From Candidatus Thorarchaeota archaeon (GTDB lineage: Archaea > Asgardarchaeota > Thorarchaeia > Thorarchaeales > Thorarchaeaceae), in NCBI GenBank assembly GCA_016840825.1, contig JAEORN010000024.1, forward strand, positions 1-34,545: a stretch of 34,545 nucleotides of DNA, written 5' to 3'. Below the pieces are notes generated by a model that saw only the letters and a list, made by a program, of their open reading frames with translations, searched no databases and had not been told where the DNA came from. Position numbers and translations under genes: made by a program. Positions 25,974 through 33,430 of this stretch are shown piece after piece (within the stretch, counting starts at the first letter, position 1; each line of letters begins with the position of its first letter).

Positions 25974-27251
25974 CTAAGACCGCTCCCTGATGAACTCCTC
26001 GAACAAAGGGCGAATCCTTTCATCAAGCATATCAGACGTGATTCTCATACGGAAAGTATACTCCTCTTTGAACTTCCAGACCAGTTTCCCCTTTACCTTA
26101 ACATAGTCAGTTTCATCGTGAGGCATCTCCGTTGAGATGTTGAACTCCATTGCTCCATCTTGATGTACACGCTCCAATTTGATGTGTGACGGAAAACGCC
26201 CCCTGAACCTAACGAACTCTACCAGTTGAGATGTCAGAATATCCACCGCCTCACTCTTCGTGATCGGAACGAGCCCATTGTGGTGTACTCTGAAATAGCA
26301 GATTTCAGACTCCTGTTCCCACAAACTCGCAGTTATGACAACGGCATCAACAGGAACACTGACATTTTTCACCTCTTGCGGCTTTCCCATGAGTGGTACA
26401 TAATAACCTAAGGCTTCCTCTCGAATGTATTCAAAGGATTGCTTGTCAATATAGACGAAATCGAATACATCAACGCCTGAAGGAGAGGAGATTTCAACCA
26501 CCTGCAGGTTATCCGTTACGGCAGGATCCTTCTCTTCATCGAATAGTACCTCCAATCCAAGTGGACCGTATCCCGGATAATCGGTAGGGACTTGAAGTTT
26601 GATGACATAGAGACCCCACCAGTCCATTATGTAGGGGCCCTTCTTCCTAATCAGCTGTGAATTAATGGTCCACCAGAACGGTAAAACGCCTTTGTCATAC
26701 AGTTCCTTGATTCGATTTTGGAAGGTTCGCCAGTCCATAATCTCCGAGTTCGACTCATAGCAATTCTTGACATCTCTGCAGATTGATATGTAGTTCGTTA
26801 GTTTCCATTGGCCGCTCTTGTTCTTAGCCACCTGCAATGCTGTGGACTCGTCCCTACCGCCGCTCTTGATGTGTATTGTTGTCAGCCCAAGGTCATCCCT
26901 ATCTTCGCTCATAACAGTCATTGTGAGCTTGCCCCTGTCAATCTGATAGTTGTTCTCAGAAGTCCCGCCGATATAGGAGCGTGCGATGTTCTTGTTCCCC
27001 CGGAAATGTCCTAGGCAGTTCTTGGCGATGTCGTCAAGCTTGAAACCAGAGGGAAACGAGCCATCCTCGATACAATGCCACTCGGCGATAACAACGGACA
27101 TCATGGCTTCTGAAAGCTTGGGATCCTCCTCAGCATTGAGAGCAGCAATCAGGTAGTACATGATAGACTCCTCAGGAGAACCTGCGTCCTTCTCCCACTC
27201 ACTCTTGAACTCCGAGAAGGAGGTGATCATCTTCTTGATGACTTCGGTCAT
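25974..27251 (-). CDS. Unknown cytosolic protein with bacterial DUF6935-like N-terminal region
   Basis: A 425-residue protein in the first cassette. Residues ~20-150 (ESIMYYLIAALN, then ARSYIGGTSENNYQID, LTTIHIKSGGRDESTALQV, SGQWKLTNY) resemble a domain I know from Firmicutes proteins, I believe DUF6935, with its A-R-S-Y-F-x-G-A-T-P-E-N-N-Y pattern. The remaining ~270 residues, with paired Trp motifs and alternating strands, are unrecognised. I chose ATG 27251: CTTTTATATTG (27282-27292) lies 36 bases upstream, and ATG 27266 would precede the predicted transcript start. There is no signal peptide. It converges on the dehydrogenase. Confidence 0.65.
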   Translation of the reverse strand: MTEVIKKMITSFSEFKSEWEKDAGSPEESIMYYLIAALNAEEDPKLSEAMMSVVIAEWHCIEDGSFPSGFKLDDIAKNCLGHFRGNKNIARSYIGGTSENNYQIDRGKLTMTVMSEDRDDLGLTTIHIKSGGRDESTALQVAKNKSGQWKLTNYISICRDVKNCYESNSEIMDWRTFQNRIKELYDKGVLPFWWTINSQLIRKKGPYIMDWWGLYVIKLQVPTDYPGYGPLGLEVLFDEEKDPAVTDNLQVVEISSPSGVDVFDFVYIDKQSFEYIREEALGYYVPLMGKPQEVKNVSVPVDAVVITASLWEQESEICYFRVHHNGLVPITKSEAVDILTSQLVEFVRFRGRFPSHIKLERVHQDGAMEFNISTEMPHDETDYVKVKGKLVWKFKEEYTFRMRITSDMLDERIRPLFEEFIRERS

Positions 27252-27281
27252 CTGACAAAACCTCATTTACTGATTATCCAG

Positions 27282-27292
27282 CAATATAAAAG
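27282..27292 (-). promoter_or_regulatory. TATA box of the DUF6935-like gene
   Basis: CTTTTATATTG on the minus strand is a strong archaeal TATA box, placed to start transcription near 27261, ten bases before the chosen ATG. Confidence 0.55.
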
Positions 27293-27306
27293 AATTCCTT
27301 CCAAGG

Positions 27307-27336
27307 TCTAGGTCACGATGTCATATAGGACCTAGA
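27307..27336. repeat. Inverted repeat abutting repeat copy 1
   Basis: TCTAGGTC (27307-27314) and GACCTAGA (27329-27336) form a perfect 8-bp inverted repeat with a 14-base spacer, ending 2 bases before copy 1. It could be a recombinase arm site or a terminator. Confidence 0.4.
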
Positions 27337-27338
27337 GG

Positions 27339-27383
27339 ATCGTCATGGCACGGGAAATCTTCTGCCCTGACTATCTGGAGTAG
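27339..27383 (+). repeat. Repeat copy 1 (decayed): acyl-CoA dehydrogenase 3' end
   Basis: It encodes the start of the repeat (IVMAREIF), then CPDYLE and TAG. Relative to the gene it has Gly to Cys and a 12-base in-frame loss before GAG. The downstream terminator is not recognisable. Similarity starts at the same ATC codon as in the other copies. Confidence 0.8.
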
Positions 27384-27469
27384 GATTTGAATTATAGTGC
27401 AGATCATTGCAACAAGTATAGAGCCTTGCAGGATGGTTATCAATGTCGAGTACAAAATGACAAAGGCTC

Positions 27470-28480
27470 TCATAGGACAGACTCAGTTCCGAAGGAGCTT
27501 CGTCGAATTATATCAGAATCATCTAGTAGACCAGATTCAATCAGTATATCTTCTAGTTTTAGGCGCAGTGGGAAAATATTGCCAACAACTCTAGGATAGG
27601 AAACAAAATCCTCGATTGATTTGATGAAAGATGCTTCCTTTAGATCCCTTATAACCGGAATCACTTTACCTGGGTGATCAATAATCAGGCCTACATCTAC
27701 GACTGGTTCGTTGGTGGTTATGCTAGACCACCAGAATTCCTCTGGGTATTTTTGGTACAAATCCATAATAATATCCTGTGCACTTGCTTGTGATGGATCA
27801 AAATGGATTTTCAATCGATATTCCATGTCTCCCAATGCGAATATATTATAACCAACAGTAATGTGGATGCCTTCGCCTTCTTCTAACTCGCGTAGGATTT
27901 TTCGGACCCGCCTTGGAGTAAAGCTTGTTCTCTGTGCAATTTGTGCAACTGGCATTCGAGCGTTTTCATATAAGCACCTCAGCACTCTTAACTGATGATG
28001 TGTGAATGTAACCTTCTTTCCTCGCGTATTCAAATGATAGTTGGGGGACTTATTTGGAAAAAGAAAGATAATAGGCCTCATTTCTACATCAACTGTGCCT
28101 TTGAGCTCTTCAAGATACTTCTTGAGACCTAATGCTTCAGAAACACCGGACACCATTGCCCAGTATTCATAACGCATATCACCAGTACGGTAAATCTCAC
28201 ATACAATACGTTGCTTGGCGACTTCTCTCATGAATTCCACTACTTTCTCAGTTCCATCTGTAGAAATCACACCATGTACATGTTCCGCGCCTAACATTTC
28301 CATGCTCACAATAACCACAAAGCCCACAAGCAATTTCTGCTCGAGAAGCCTATGGATTCGATTCTTGACAGTATTTGGTGAAGCACCGAGTTTTCGAGCT
28401 ATCTTTTGGTAGCTCATCCGTCCATTGCCGCACAATTCGCAGATTAAGGCCCAATCCATCGAATCCAAACTACTCACCAC
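27470..28480 (-). CDS. Lrp/AsnC-type regulator with two winged-helix domains (second paralogue)
   Basis: A 336-residue protein with the same plan as the one at 3501. A first winged helix (MDWALICELCGNGRMSYQKI, then SPNTVKNRIHRLLEQK) is followed by an alpha/beta segment, a second winged helix (LRVLRCLYENARMPVAQIAQ, then TPRRVRKILRELEEG) and a C-terminal alpha/beta segment. The start is GTG 28480; ATG 28459 is possible. An inverted repeat lies directly upstream, and GTATATAAT (minus strand, near 28570) is a probable TATA box. It is the regulator in the second cassette; its target may be the neighbouring DUF362 gene. Confidence 0.75.
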   Translation of the reverse strand: MVSSLDSMDWALICELCGNGRMSYQKIARKLGASPNTVKNRIHRLLEQKLLVGFVVIVSMEMLGAEHVHGVISTDGTEKVVEFMREVAKQRIVCEIYRTGDMRYEYWAMVSGVSEALGLKKYLEELKGTVDVEMRPIIFLFPNKSPNYHLNTRGKKVTFTHHQLRVLRCLYENARMPVAQIAQRTSFTPRRVRKILRELEEGEGIHITVGYNIFALGDMEYRLKIHFDPSQASAQDIIMDLYQKYPEEFWWSSITTNEPVVDVGLIIDHPGKVIPVIRDLKEASFIKSIEDFVSYPRVVGNIFPLRLKLEDILIESGLLDDSDIIRRSSFGTESVL

Positions 28481-28501
28481 GTTTCCGCTGACTAGGGAAA
28501 C
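28481..28501. promoter_or_regulatory. Operator-like inverted repeat at the Lrp-like start
   Basis: GTTTCC (28481-28486) and GGAAAC (28496-28501), separated by 9 bases, adjoin the GTG start. They are spaced about two helical half-turns apart, as expected for a dimeric winged-helix regulator. Autoregulation is inferred. The rest of 28502-28831 holds a TATA-like box and the hairpin at 28716-28755, and no other gene. Confidence 0.35.
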
Positions 28502-28715
28502 GAATCCAAGTTGTCAGAGAGATTTGAAAAGCATGTAAGCTACCTTGTTCCCAACAGCTTATGCAATTATATACGACGTTTTGTTAATAAAACTCCCTTC
28601 TAAGTGAATATTTTGCAATGAGTAATAGCTAATGTTGCTAATGTGCCCAGTTTTCTACCGTTTTTGCTACTAACGCCTCCCCATCCCTGATATTCTAGAT
28701 GGTGGTACAATAGAT

Positions 28716-28755
28716 TGCAATATACTAGTCGCAGCAAGCGACTTGGGGTATTGCA
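28716..28755. other. Two-tier hairpin upstream of the small membrane ORF
   Basis: TGCAATA (28716-28722) pairs with TATTGCA (28749-28755). Inside, AGTCGC (28727-28732) pairs with GCGACT (28738-28743) around the loop AGCAA. It could be a terminator, a leader structure or a small RNA; no family is recognised. Confidence 0.4.
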
Positions 28756-28831
28756 TGAGTTCGAAACAACAACATTTGCAGATTTTCAGGAGAGGCGAGC
28801 CTGACAAGTACATAGCATATCCAGGTGATAC

Positions 28832-29077
28832 ATGATGAGTAGACAGGAAGAGCTTAGCAGCATCAGCCTCCTTGCAGGAGTGATACTGGTCATGGACTGG
28901 TCCCCTACACCAGAGTACATTATCGCAGCGACAGTCACTGTCTGCGTCCTGCTGATGCTCTATATAATGGTATACGGTGGTGGTGATGGAAAACAAGGAG
29001 TTCGCTCTCAGGTTCCACCGGCGGGTCCTGAAACCGCAACAGATTTTCAATGTATGATGGTTGCAGTGCCCATATGA
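28832..29077 (+). CDS. Possible small two-helix membrane protein
   Basis: An 81-codon ORF with a short polar start, a weak hydrophobic stretch (LLAGVILVMDW) and a strong helix (YIIAATVTVCVLLMLYIMVYGG), then a Gly/Pro-rich tail. AGGTG lies just before the start; a second ATG is the next codon. It has no recognised family. The helix content argues for a real gene, but the tail may be non-coding. Confidence 0.4.
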   Translation: MMSRQEELSSISLLAGVILVMDWSPTPEYIIAATVTVCVLLMLYIMVYGGGDGKQGVRSQVPPAGPETATDFQCMMVAVPI

Positions 29078-29348
29078 GCGGCGAGACTATTTGGTACGAG
29101 TCAGTACCATTTTCAGGAGCTCCTCATTACGAACCAGGAACCTTCAGAATCAACTAGAACCAACCAAGTTGCAACGAAATGCGAAGCTCGGAGGCGCATG
29201 GTGTAAATCAAGATGCCTCTCCTTTTTTCCCACTGCTGCGCTCAATTGCTCCGAACCAAACCTAATTTGTTATAGGAGAGGAGTGTATGTACTTGGTAGT
29301 ATTGCCAATAAACCACGCCATGATTTGAAGTGCTGGTGAGCAGTGATA

Positions 29349-30335
29349 ATGACCATTGTATCCATTGTACAAAACGATCATATTAGGACCGCTGTTGAAG
29401 AATCAGTTAAATTGCTTGGCGGGGTTGAGAGTTTTGTACAACCTCAGGATAAAGTGGTAATTAAACCAAACCTAGTTTTCGGTTTGCCGCCATTTACAGG
29501 ATTCACAACGGACCCACCAGTTGTTCAAGCCATTATTGAACTGTGTCAAGACGCGGGCGCTTTTGATGTGACGATAGCTGAGGGGTCAAGTTGTATTGAT
29601 ACCAAGCTGGCATTCAGAGTATGTGGATATGTAGAGTTAGCTGAGAAATATGGTGTGAAGTTAGTAGACTTGAATGAGAGTCCGACAAGAGATGTTGCTG
29701 TCCCAAAGGGTCAGTCTATCCATGAGCTTCAAATTCCAAGAGTCATACTTGATTGCGATGCGCTAATCAACATGCCAAAGCTCAAGCTATACAAACCGGT
29801 TTCAGAAAAGAGTGAATGGGCTAGCTTGGCAGTCAAGAATCTTATGGGAGCCCTTCCTGGTAGGGGAGAATTCTCACACAATCGGCCTTCGGGATTCTGT
29901 CTTCAACTCTCCCAGGAGTTCTTGAGCACGGAGGGTAAGTACTACCATTCCGCCTATCGTCAATGGTGGAGTCCAAGTGGAGAAAAAAAACGAATTCATA
30001 GGAATCTTGGTCAAGGATTGGTCGACCTTAACATGGCACTCAGACCAACTCTCAACATTATTGATGGCATAATTGTAAGCAGTGATGTGGATATGACAAA
30101 GACGGTAGGTCAAGAGCCATTTGATCTCAGTACAATCCTTTGTAGTCAGGATCCTCTTGCTCTTGATTTCATCGCAGTAAAAATCGCTGGGTTGAATCCT
30201 TTTAATATATCATATCTCAAACACGCAGCAGAGAGAGGGTTGGGCGAATCAGACTACAATTGCATTCAAGTGCTTGGAACTCCAATAGCTACAATAATCG
30301 AGGCTTGGGAAAAAGAACTGAAAATTCATGGATAA
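29349..30335 (+). CDS. DUF362 family protein
   Basis: A 328-residue protein. VVIKPNLVFGLPP with TDPPVVQAIIELCQDAGAFDVTIAEGS, then ALINMPKLKLY, ASLAVKNLMGALPG, and LNIIDGIIV with QDPLALDFIAVKIAGLNP are the signatures of DUF362. Many members also carry a C-terminal ferredoxin; this one does not. The function is unknown; the family is often linked to iron-sulfur or redox metabolism. I chose ATG 29349, with GGTGAG 10 bases upstream; GTG 29343 is an alternative. It is the last gene of the second cassette. Confidence 0.85.
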   Translation: MTIVSIVQNDHIRTAVEESVKLLGGVESFVQPQDKVVIKPNLVFGLPPFTGFTTDPPVVQAIIELCQDAGAFDVTIAEGSSCIDTKLAFRVCGYVELAEKYGVKLVDLNESPTRDVAVPKGQSIHELQIPRVILDCDALINMPKLKLYKPVSEKSEWASLAVKNLMGALPGRGEFSHNRPSGFCLQLSQEFLSTEGKYYHSAYRQWWSPSGEKKRIHRNLGQGLVDLNMALRPTLNIIDGIIVSSDVDMTKTVGQEPFDLSTILCSQDPLALDFIAVKIAGLNPFNISYLKHAAERGLGESDYNCIQVLGTPIATIIEAWEKELKIHG

Positions 30336-30452
30336 CCAAACCACAGAAAAAAGAGCCAGTTCGGTTTTGCGTAATTATTGACACAATGAATATCATCATC
30401 ACGACTTCCTCGGTCCTGATGATTTGCCATTCCAACCAGAGGAACAGATTTA

Positions 30453-30518
30453 GTTGTCACAGGCAGAGAAATCTTCGGACCTGACTGCCTGCCGTACAGA
30501 CAAGAGTAGCAGATGTAA
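30453..30518 (+). repeat. Repeat copy 2: acyl-CoA dehydrogenase 3' end with internal stop
   Basis: Full-length 22-codon copy: GREIFGPDCLPYRQE, then an in-frame TAG where the gene has Lys, then CAG ATG TAA. Two non-synonymous changes near the start (Thr, Gly for Met, Ala) and one Tyr to Cys show decay. The terminator hairpin is kept. Confidence 0.85.
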
Positions 30519-30529
30519 TTCTGATAGTT

Positions 30530-32095
30530 TCAAGGGAGCGTAAGAGCTCCCTCTTTCTTCTTTCGCAAGATGACGAAGGCTCCTAAACAAAATACCAAAG
30601 TTGCCAAAATCACGGGGGAGATAAATACTAGGAAATCGTCAACCTGTGAATAACTCTGAGTTAAATTGCCAGCAATAACGATCACACCGGAGCTTCCTGT
30701 AGTTTCGAAGTAAATTGACGAAAATGATTCATTATGGCTTTCAGAGAAATCGAGAAGGTTACCATCGATCATGACCCTGTATGGATTTGGTAGAATCTCT
30801 CGCGGGAAGGTCACGTTGCAGTATCCTAGAGAGTTGTCACTGCTACTTATTATGAACCTGAGTTGATTCGCAGATTCGTTCATTGTGAATTCATGAACGC
30901 TAAGGTTTGTATCTATACTATTGAAGATGCATAATTCTGAATGAAATTTCCTAAATTCCTTCAAGGAGGGTTTTGCATCATAATCATTGTGAAAGACAGA
31001 GAAGTGAGGAAAAATAGCAGATTCTAAATCAGGTCGAGTTTCTGGAAGATGATAGTCAGGTGCATAGTAGAAGGCGCCCACAAGATTCTCGAAATTGTAA
31101 ACCCATCTCAGAAAATCCTCAATGAATCTAGCTTGGCCTTCATCAGTTAATGGATATTCATCAACAGCTTTGTTATATTCAGCCATTGTAGAGCTAGGCG
31201 CACTAGGATATGCGTATTCAGTGATCAGAATATCCAAATCAAGTCTAGTGAGCTCTTCAATGCATAACTTGAGACTAGAGAATGTAGCCTGCTCATTATC
31301 TCCTTGCCAAGTCGGATAGAAACTGAGACCTGCAAAGTCGAAAGGGACACTCCTATCAAGCATAAATTGAAAGAATTCTCGCACAAATGAAGGGCGGTTA
31401 GATATTGCCATATGCAATTGTATCTTAGCATCAGGATCAGCTCGCTTTATCCCTGCAATTGCACCTTTCAACATCGTTGCTTCACTAGCCCATGTGTTGC
31501 TCTTCAGCCAATTAGTATCAAACCAATCAACGGAACCATCAATTGGAGGCCGCTCATCCACAATACCAAAATCAATCTCATTTCCAGCATCATATAATCC
31601 GATTTCTATCCCTTGACTCTGATAATAGTCAACAATAAAGAAGCATGAATCATTCAATGCTTGAGCTTTTTCGTTTATCGACATATTCTCCATCCAAGGA
31701 GGACACGGCTGCTGACCAGCGTGAGCAGGCATATGACTTAGAAAGAAGAAGAGATTTGAATTCATGCCATTCTCCTGAGAAGCTCTCAAAACTTCAGCTG
31801 AGTAATAAACACTACACCATGAATCAGTCGATTGAAGGTCTGAATTGTTGTCAAATCGTACGCCAACACGGTTCCATGACACACCATTAGTTGAAAGTGC
31901 TTCTAGAGGATCTACTTGACTCCAAAATCCACCCCAGTTCTTAAGCCCTAACCAATCATCTGCTTGAACACCAATAAAGAAGTCCTTCGGACTCTCAAGC
32001 GGACCATGAGAAGTAATTGTGTTGGAGATAGATGTGAGGTTAGTGAGCGCCAGCAGAATAATCAAACATGTTGACAGGTACTTCAACTGATACAC
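30530..32095 (-). CDS. Secreted, anchored GH53-like glycoside hydrolase (endo-galactanase family)
   Basis: A 521-residue protein with N-terminal signal segment, catalytic TIM barrel and C-terminal helix (VFISPVILATLVFCLGAFVIL) followed by RKKK. Hallmarks of GH53 or a close clan GH-A family: acid/base Glu173 in YDAGNEIDFG, nucleophile Glu293 in ITEYAYP, and FAGLSFYPTWQG. GH53 enzymes cut beta-1,4-galactan. Residues ~390-480 look like an accessory beta domain. The start is GTG 32095, with GTCATATAAC 25 bases upstream (leaderless). The stop lies just before the terminator stem of repeat copy 2 and the last codons run through it. Confidence 0.75.
   Translation of the reverse strand: MYQLKYLSTCLIILLALTNLTSISNTITSHGPLESPKDFFIGVQADDWLGLKNWGGFWSQVDPLEALSTNGVSWNRVGVRFDNNSDLQSTDSWCSVYYSAEVLRASQENGMNSNLFFFLSHMPAHAGQQPCPPWMENMSINEKAQALNDSCFFIVDYYQSQGIEIGLYDAGNEIDFGIVDERPPIDGSVDWFDTNWLKSNTWASEATMLKGAIAGIKRADPDAKIQLHMAISNRPSFVREFFQFMLDRSVPFDFAGLSFYPTWQGDNEQATFSSLKLCIEELTRLDLDILITEYAYPSAPSSTMAEYNKAVDEYPLTDEGQARFIEDFLRWVYNFENLVGAFYYAPDYHLPETRPDLESAIFPHFSVFHNDYDAKPSLKEFRKFHSELCIFNSIDTNLSVHEFTMNESANQLRFIISSSDNSLGYCNVTFPREILPNPYRVMIDGNLLDFSESHNESFSSIYFETTGSSGVIVIAGNLTQSYSQVDDFLVFISPVILATLVFCLGAFVILRKKKEGALTLP
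30533..30552. terminator. Terminator hairpin following repeat copy 2
   Basis: AGGGAGC and GCTCCCT form a 7-bp stem with loop GTAAGA, followed by CTTTCTTCTTT. The stem is identical to that after copy 4, although the loops differ. The minus-strand GH53-like gene ends inside it. Confidence 0.6.
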
Positions 32096-32115
32096 CCTAA
32101 ATGCTTCCTAAAGGA

Positions 32116-32125
32116 GTTATATGAC
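32116..32125 (-). promoter_or_regulatory. TATA-like box of the GH53-like gene
   Basis: GTCATATAAC on the minus strand is centred about 25 bases before GTG 32095, predicting a leaderless mRNA and supporting that start. Confidence 0.4.
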
Positions 32126-32164
32126 GATGCATACGAATAAATTTTCGGGAATAAGAGATGAATA

Positions 32165-32230
32165 ATTGTCATGGCAAGAGAAATCTTCGGACTTGACTAT
32201 CTGCCATACAGGCAAGAGAAGGGAATGTAG
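32165..32230 (+). repeat. Repeat copy 3: acyl-CoA dehydrogenase 3' end, open frame
   Basis: All 22 codons stay in frame (AREIFGLDYLPYRQEKGM, TAG). Against the gene I count nine synonymous and two amino-acid changes (Pro to Leu, Gln to Gly). The usual terminator is replaced by a T-rich stretch (GCTTTTTCCCCTTTTC). Confidence 0.9.
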
Positions 32231-32380
32231 TATGATTGCGGAATAGTATGCTTTTTCCCCTTTTCTTCCTTCGCATCCAATATGATTCTGCGATTTTATT
32301 GGTTGATGGACCTGAAGAGGAAAAATTAAGATAAGTTAAAAGTATATTTGACCTAAAGCAAAGAAGGTGGAGTGAGATTA

Positions 32381-32800
32381 ATGTCAAAGATTGAGAATCC
32401 GCCCAGAATTGCTGTATGCCCTTATTGTGGAGCTTCTATCTATGGGTCTCAAGTACCCTTCGGTTGGACAGAATGGAATTGTGATAATGCTAAATGTCAA
32501 AGCAAATGGCATAGAGGTGTTTTCATGGTTCTTTCTTTTATCGTCGCGAGTCGTGATAAAAGGGGATTAGGAAAAAACAGAGGTGTCATGTGGAATATAA
32601 GATATAATACGAATGAGAATGAAGGGGTTGTTAGTTTCAAAACATTCAATAGAAGCATCCTATTGAAACACAAAGATGTATTGCTTCTATCATTTAAGAA
32701 ACACTCTAAGGGATTATTCGATAAGCAATGGACAGGCGAATGGAAAAGAGAACCCGGCAAACTAGTCAATGTCAACCTAAACACTACATGGAATATATGA
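32381..32800 (+). CDS. Zinc-ribbon protein, function unknown
   Basis: A 139-residue protein. The N-terminal zinc ribbon has CPYCG and, about 20 residues later, CDNAKC. The rest is a basic region with strands (VMWNIRYNTNENEGVVSF, LLKHKDVLLLSFKKH) of no known family. I chose ATG 32381, with GGAG 8 bases upstream; GTG 32372 is an alternative. AAAGTATATTTG near 32340 is a plausible TATA box. It is the only clear gene in the fourth, ~0.75-kb cassette. Confidence 0.6.
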   Translation: MSKIENPPRIAVCPYCGASIYGSQVPFGWTEWNCDNAKCQSKWHRGVFMVLSFIVASRDKRGLGKNRGVMWNIRYNTNENEGVVSFKTFNRSILLKHKDVLLLSFKKHSKGLFDKQWTGEWKREPGKLVNVNLNTTWNI

Positions 32801-32913
32801 TCAGTGAATCATGCTGTTAATCATAGCTCGACTTCAGGAAATTCGTAAAGAAACCACGATGAAGTTGCGTAATGCAGAATACTCACGGTTCAATTGGGAG
32901 TGTGTACACCATG

Positions 32914-32979
32914 ATCGTCATGGCACGGGAAATTTTCGGACCAGATTATTTGCCTTACAGACAAGAGAAACAGAGGTAA
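32914..32979 (+). repeat. Repeat copy 4: acyl-CoA dehydrogenase 3' end, open frame
   Basis: All 22 codons stay in frame (AREIFGPDYLPYRQEKQR, TAA). Against the gene there are seven synonymous changes, one amino-acid change (final Met to Arg) and TAG to TAA. The palindrome GTGTACAC (32902-32909) lies just before it. The surrounding 32801-33152 has no other supported gene. Confidence 0.9.
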
Positions 32980-32995
32980 AGAATATTCAGTTTCA

Positions 32996-33014
32996 AGGGA
33001 GCTTCGTGCTCCCT
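32996..33014 (+). terminator. Terminator hairpin following repeat copy 4
   Basis: AGGGAGC and GCTCCCT form a 7-bp stem with loop TTCGT, 16 bases after the stop of copy 4 and followed by pyrimidine-rich sequence. Confidence 0.6.
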
Positions 33015-33152
33015 CATTCCTCTTTTCATACAACAATGGTCTTTGATACCCAAATTCATTCCCATTGTATGCCTAAAAAAGATGGATTGATATCCATTCA
33101 TTTCATACACTCTATCTGAATTCTTACATGATATTATAAGAAGTGATTGAAG

Positions 33153-33371
33153 ATGGGAAAGAGAGGTGTTGCCAGTGGCGTTTTGGTTCTCTTATTCGGT
33201 TTGCTCCTAGTTATCGACGACCTCCACGATTTTGTAGCAGGTACGGACTTTCTGCACTTTTTGCCAGACTTCGATCCGTACTTCATCATGGGATTTCAAT
33301 TGCACCATCTCTACATTGGTGCCCTGATTATGATCATCGGACTAGTGATAGCAGCCAAGTATCGGGACTAA
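33153..33371 (+). CDS. Small two-helix membrane protein
   Basis: A 72-residue protein. A basic start (MGKRG) is followed by helix 1 (VASGVLVLLFGLLLVI), an acidic, aromatic and His-containing loop (DDLHDF, LPDFDPYFIMGF) and helix 2 (HLYIGALIMIIGLVIAA) ending KYRD. Family unknown. TTG 33147 is an alternative start. It is the sole gene of the fifth, ~0.5-kb cassette. Confidence 0.6.
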   Translation: MGKRGVASGVLVLLFGLLLVIDDLHDFVAGTDFLHFLPDFDPYFIMGFQLHHLYIGALIMIIGLVIAAKYRD

Positions 33372-33430
33372 TAGGTCAAGTCAAGCATTCCTCATCAGTA
33401 AGTGGTTACTACAGATTGAACCAATAATAA

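Noticed and set aside
27387..27599. Short + strand ORFs after repeat copy 1
   Set aside because: They are antisense to the 3' end of the Lrp-type gene and look like its shadow.
29061..29339. A 92-codon + strand ORF before DUF362
   Set aside because: Low-complexity Ser/Arg/Leu composition, no ribosome site and no domain; probably chance.
32811..33119. A 102-codon + strand ORF
   Set aside because: It runs across repeat copy 4 and its terminator in another frame, and has no domain or ribosome site.
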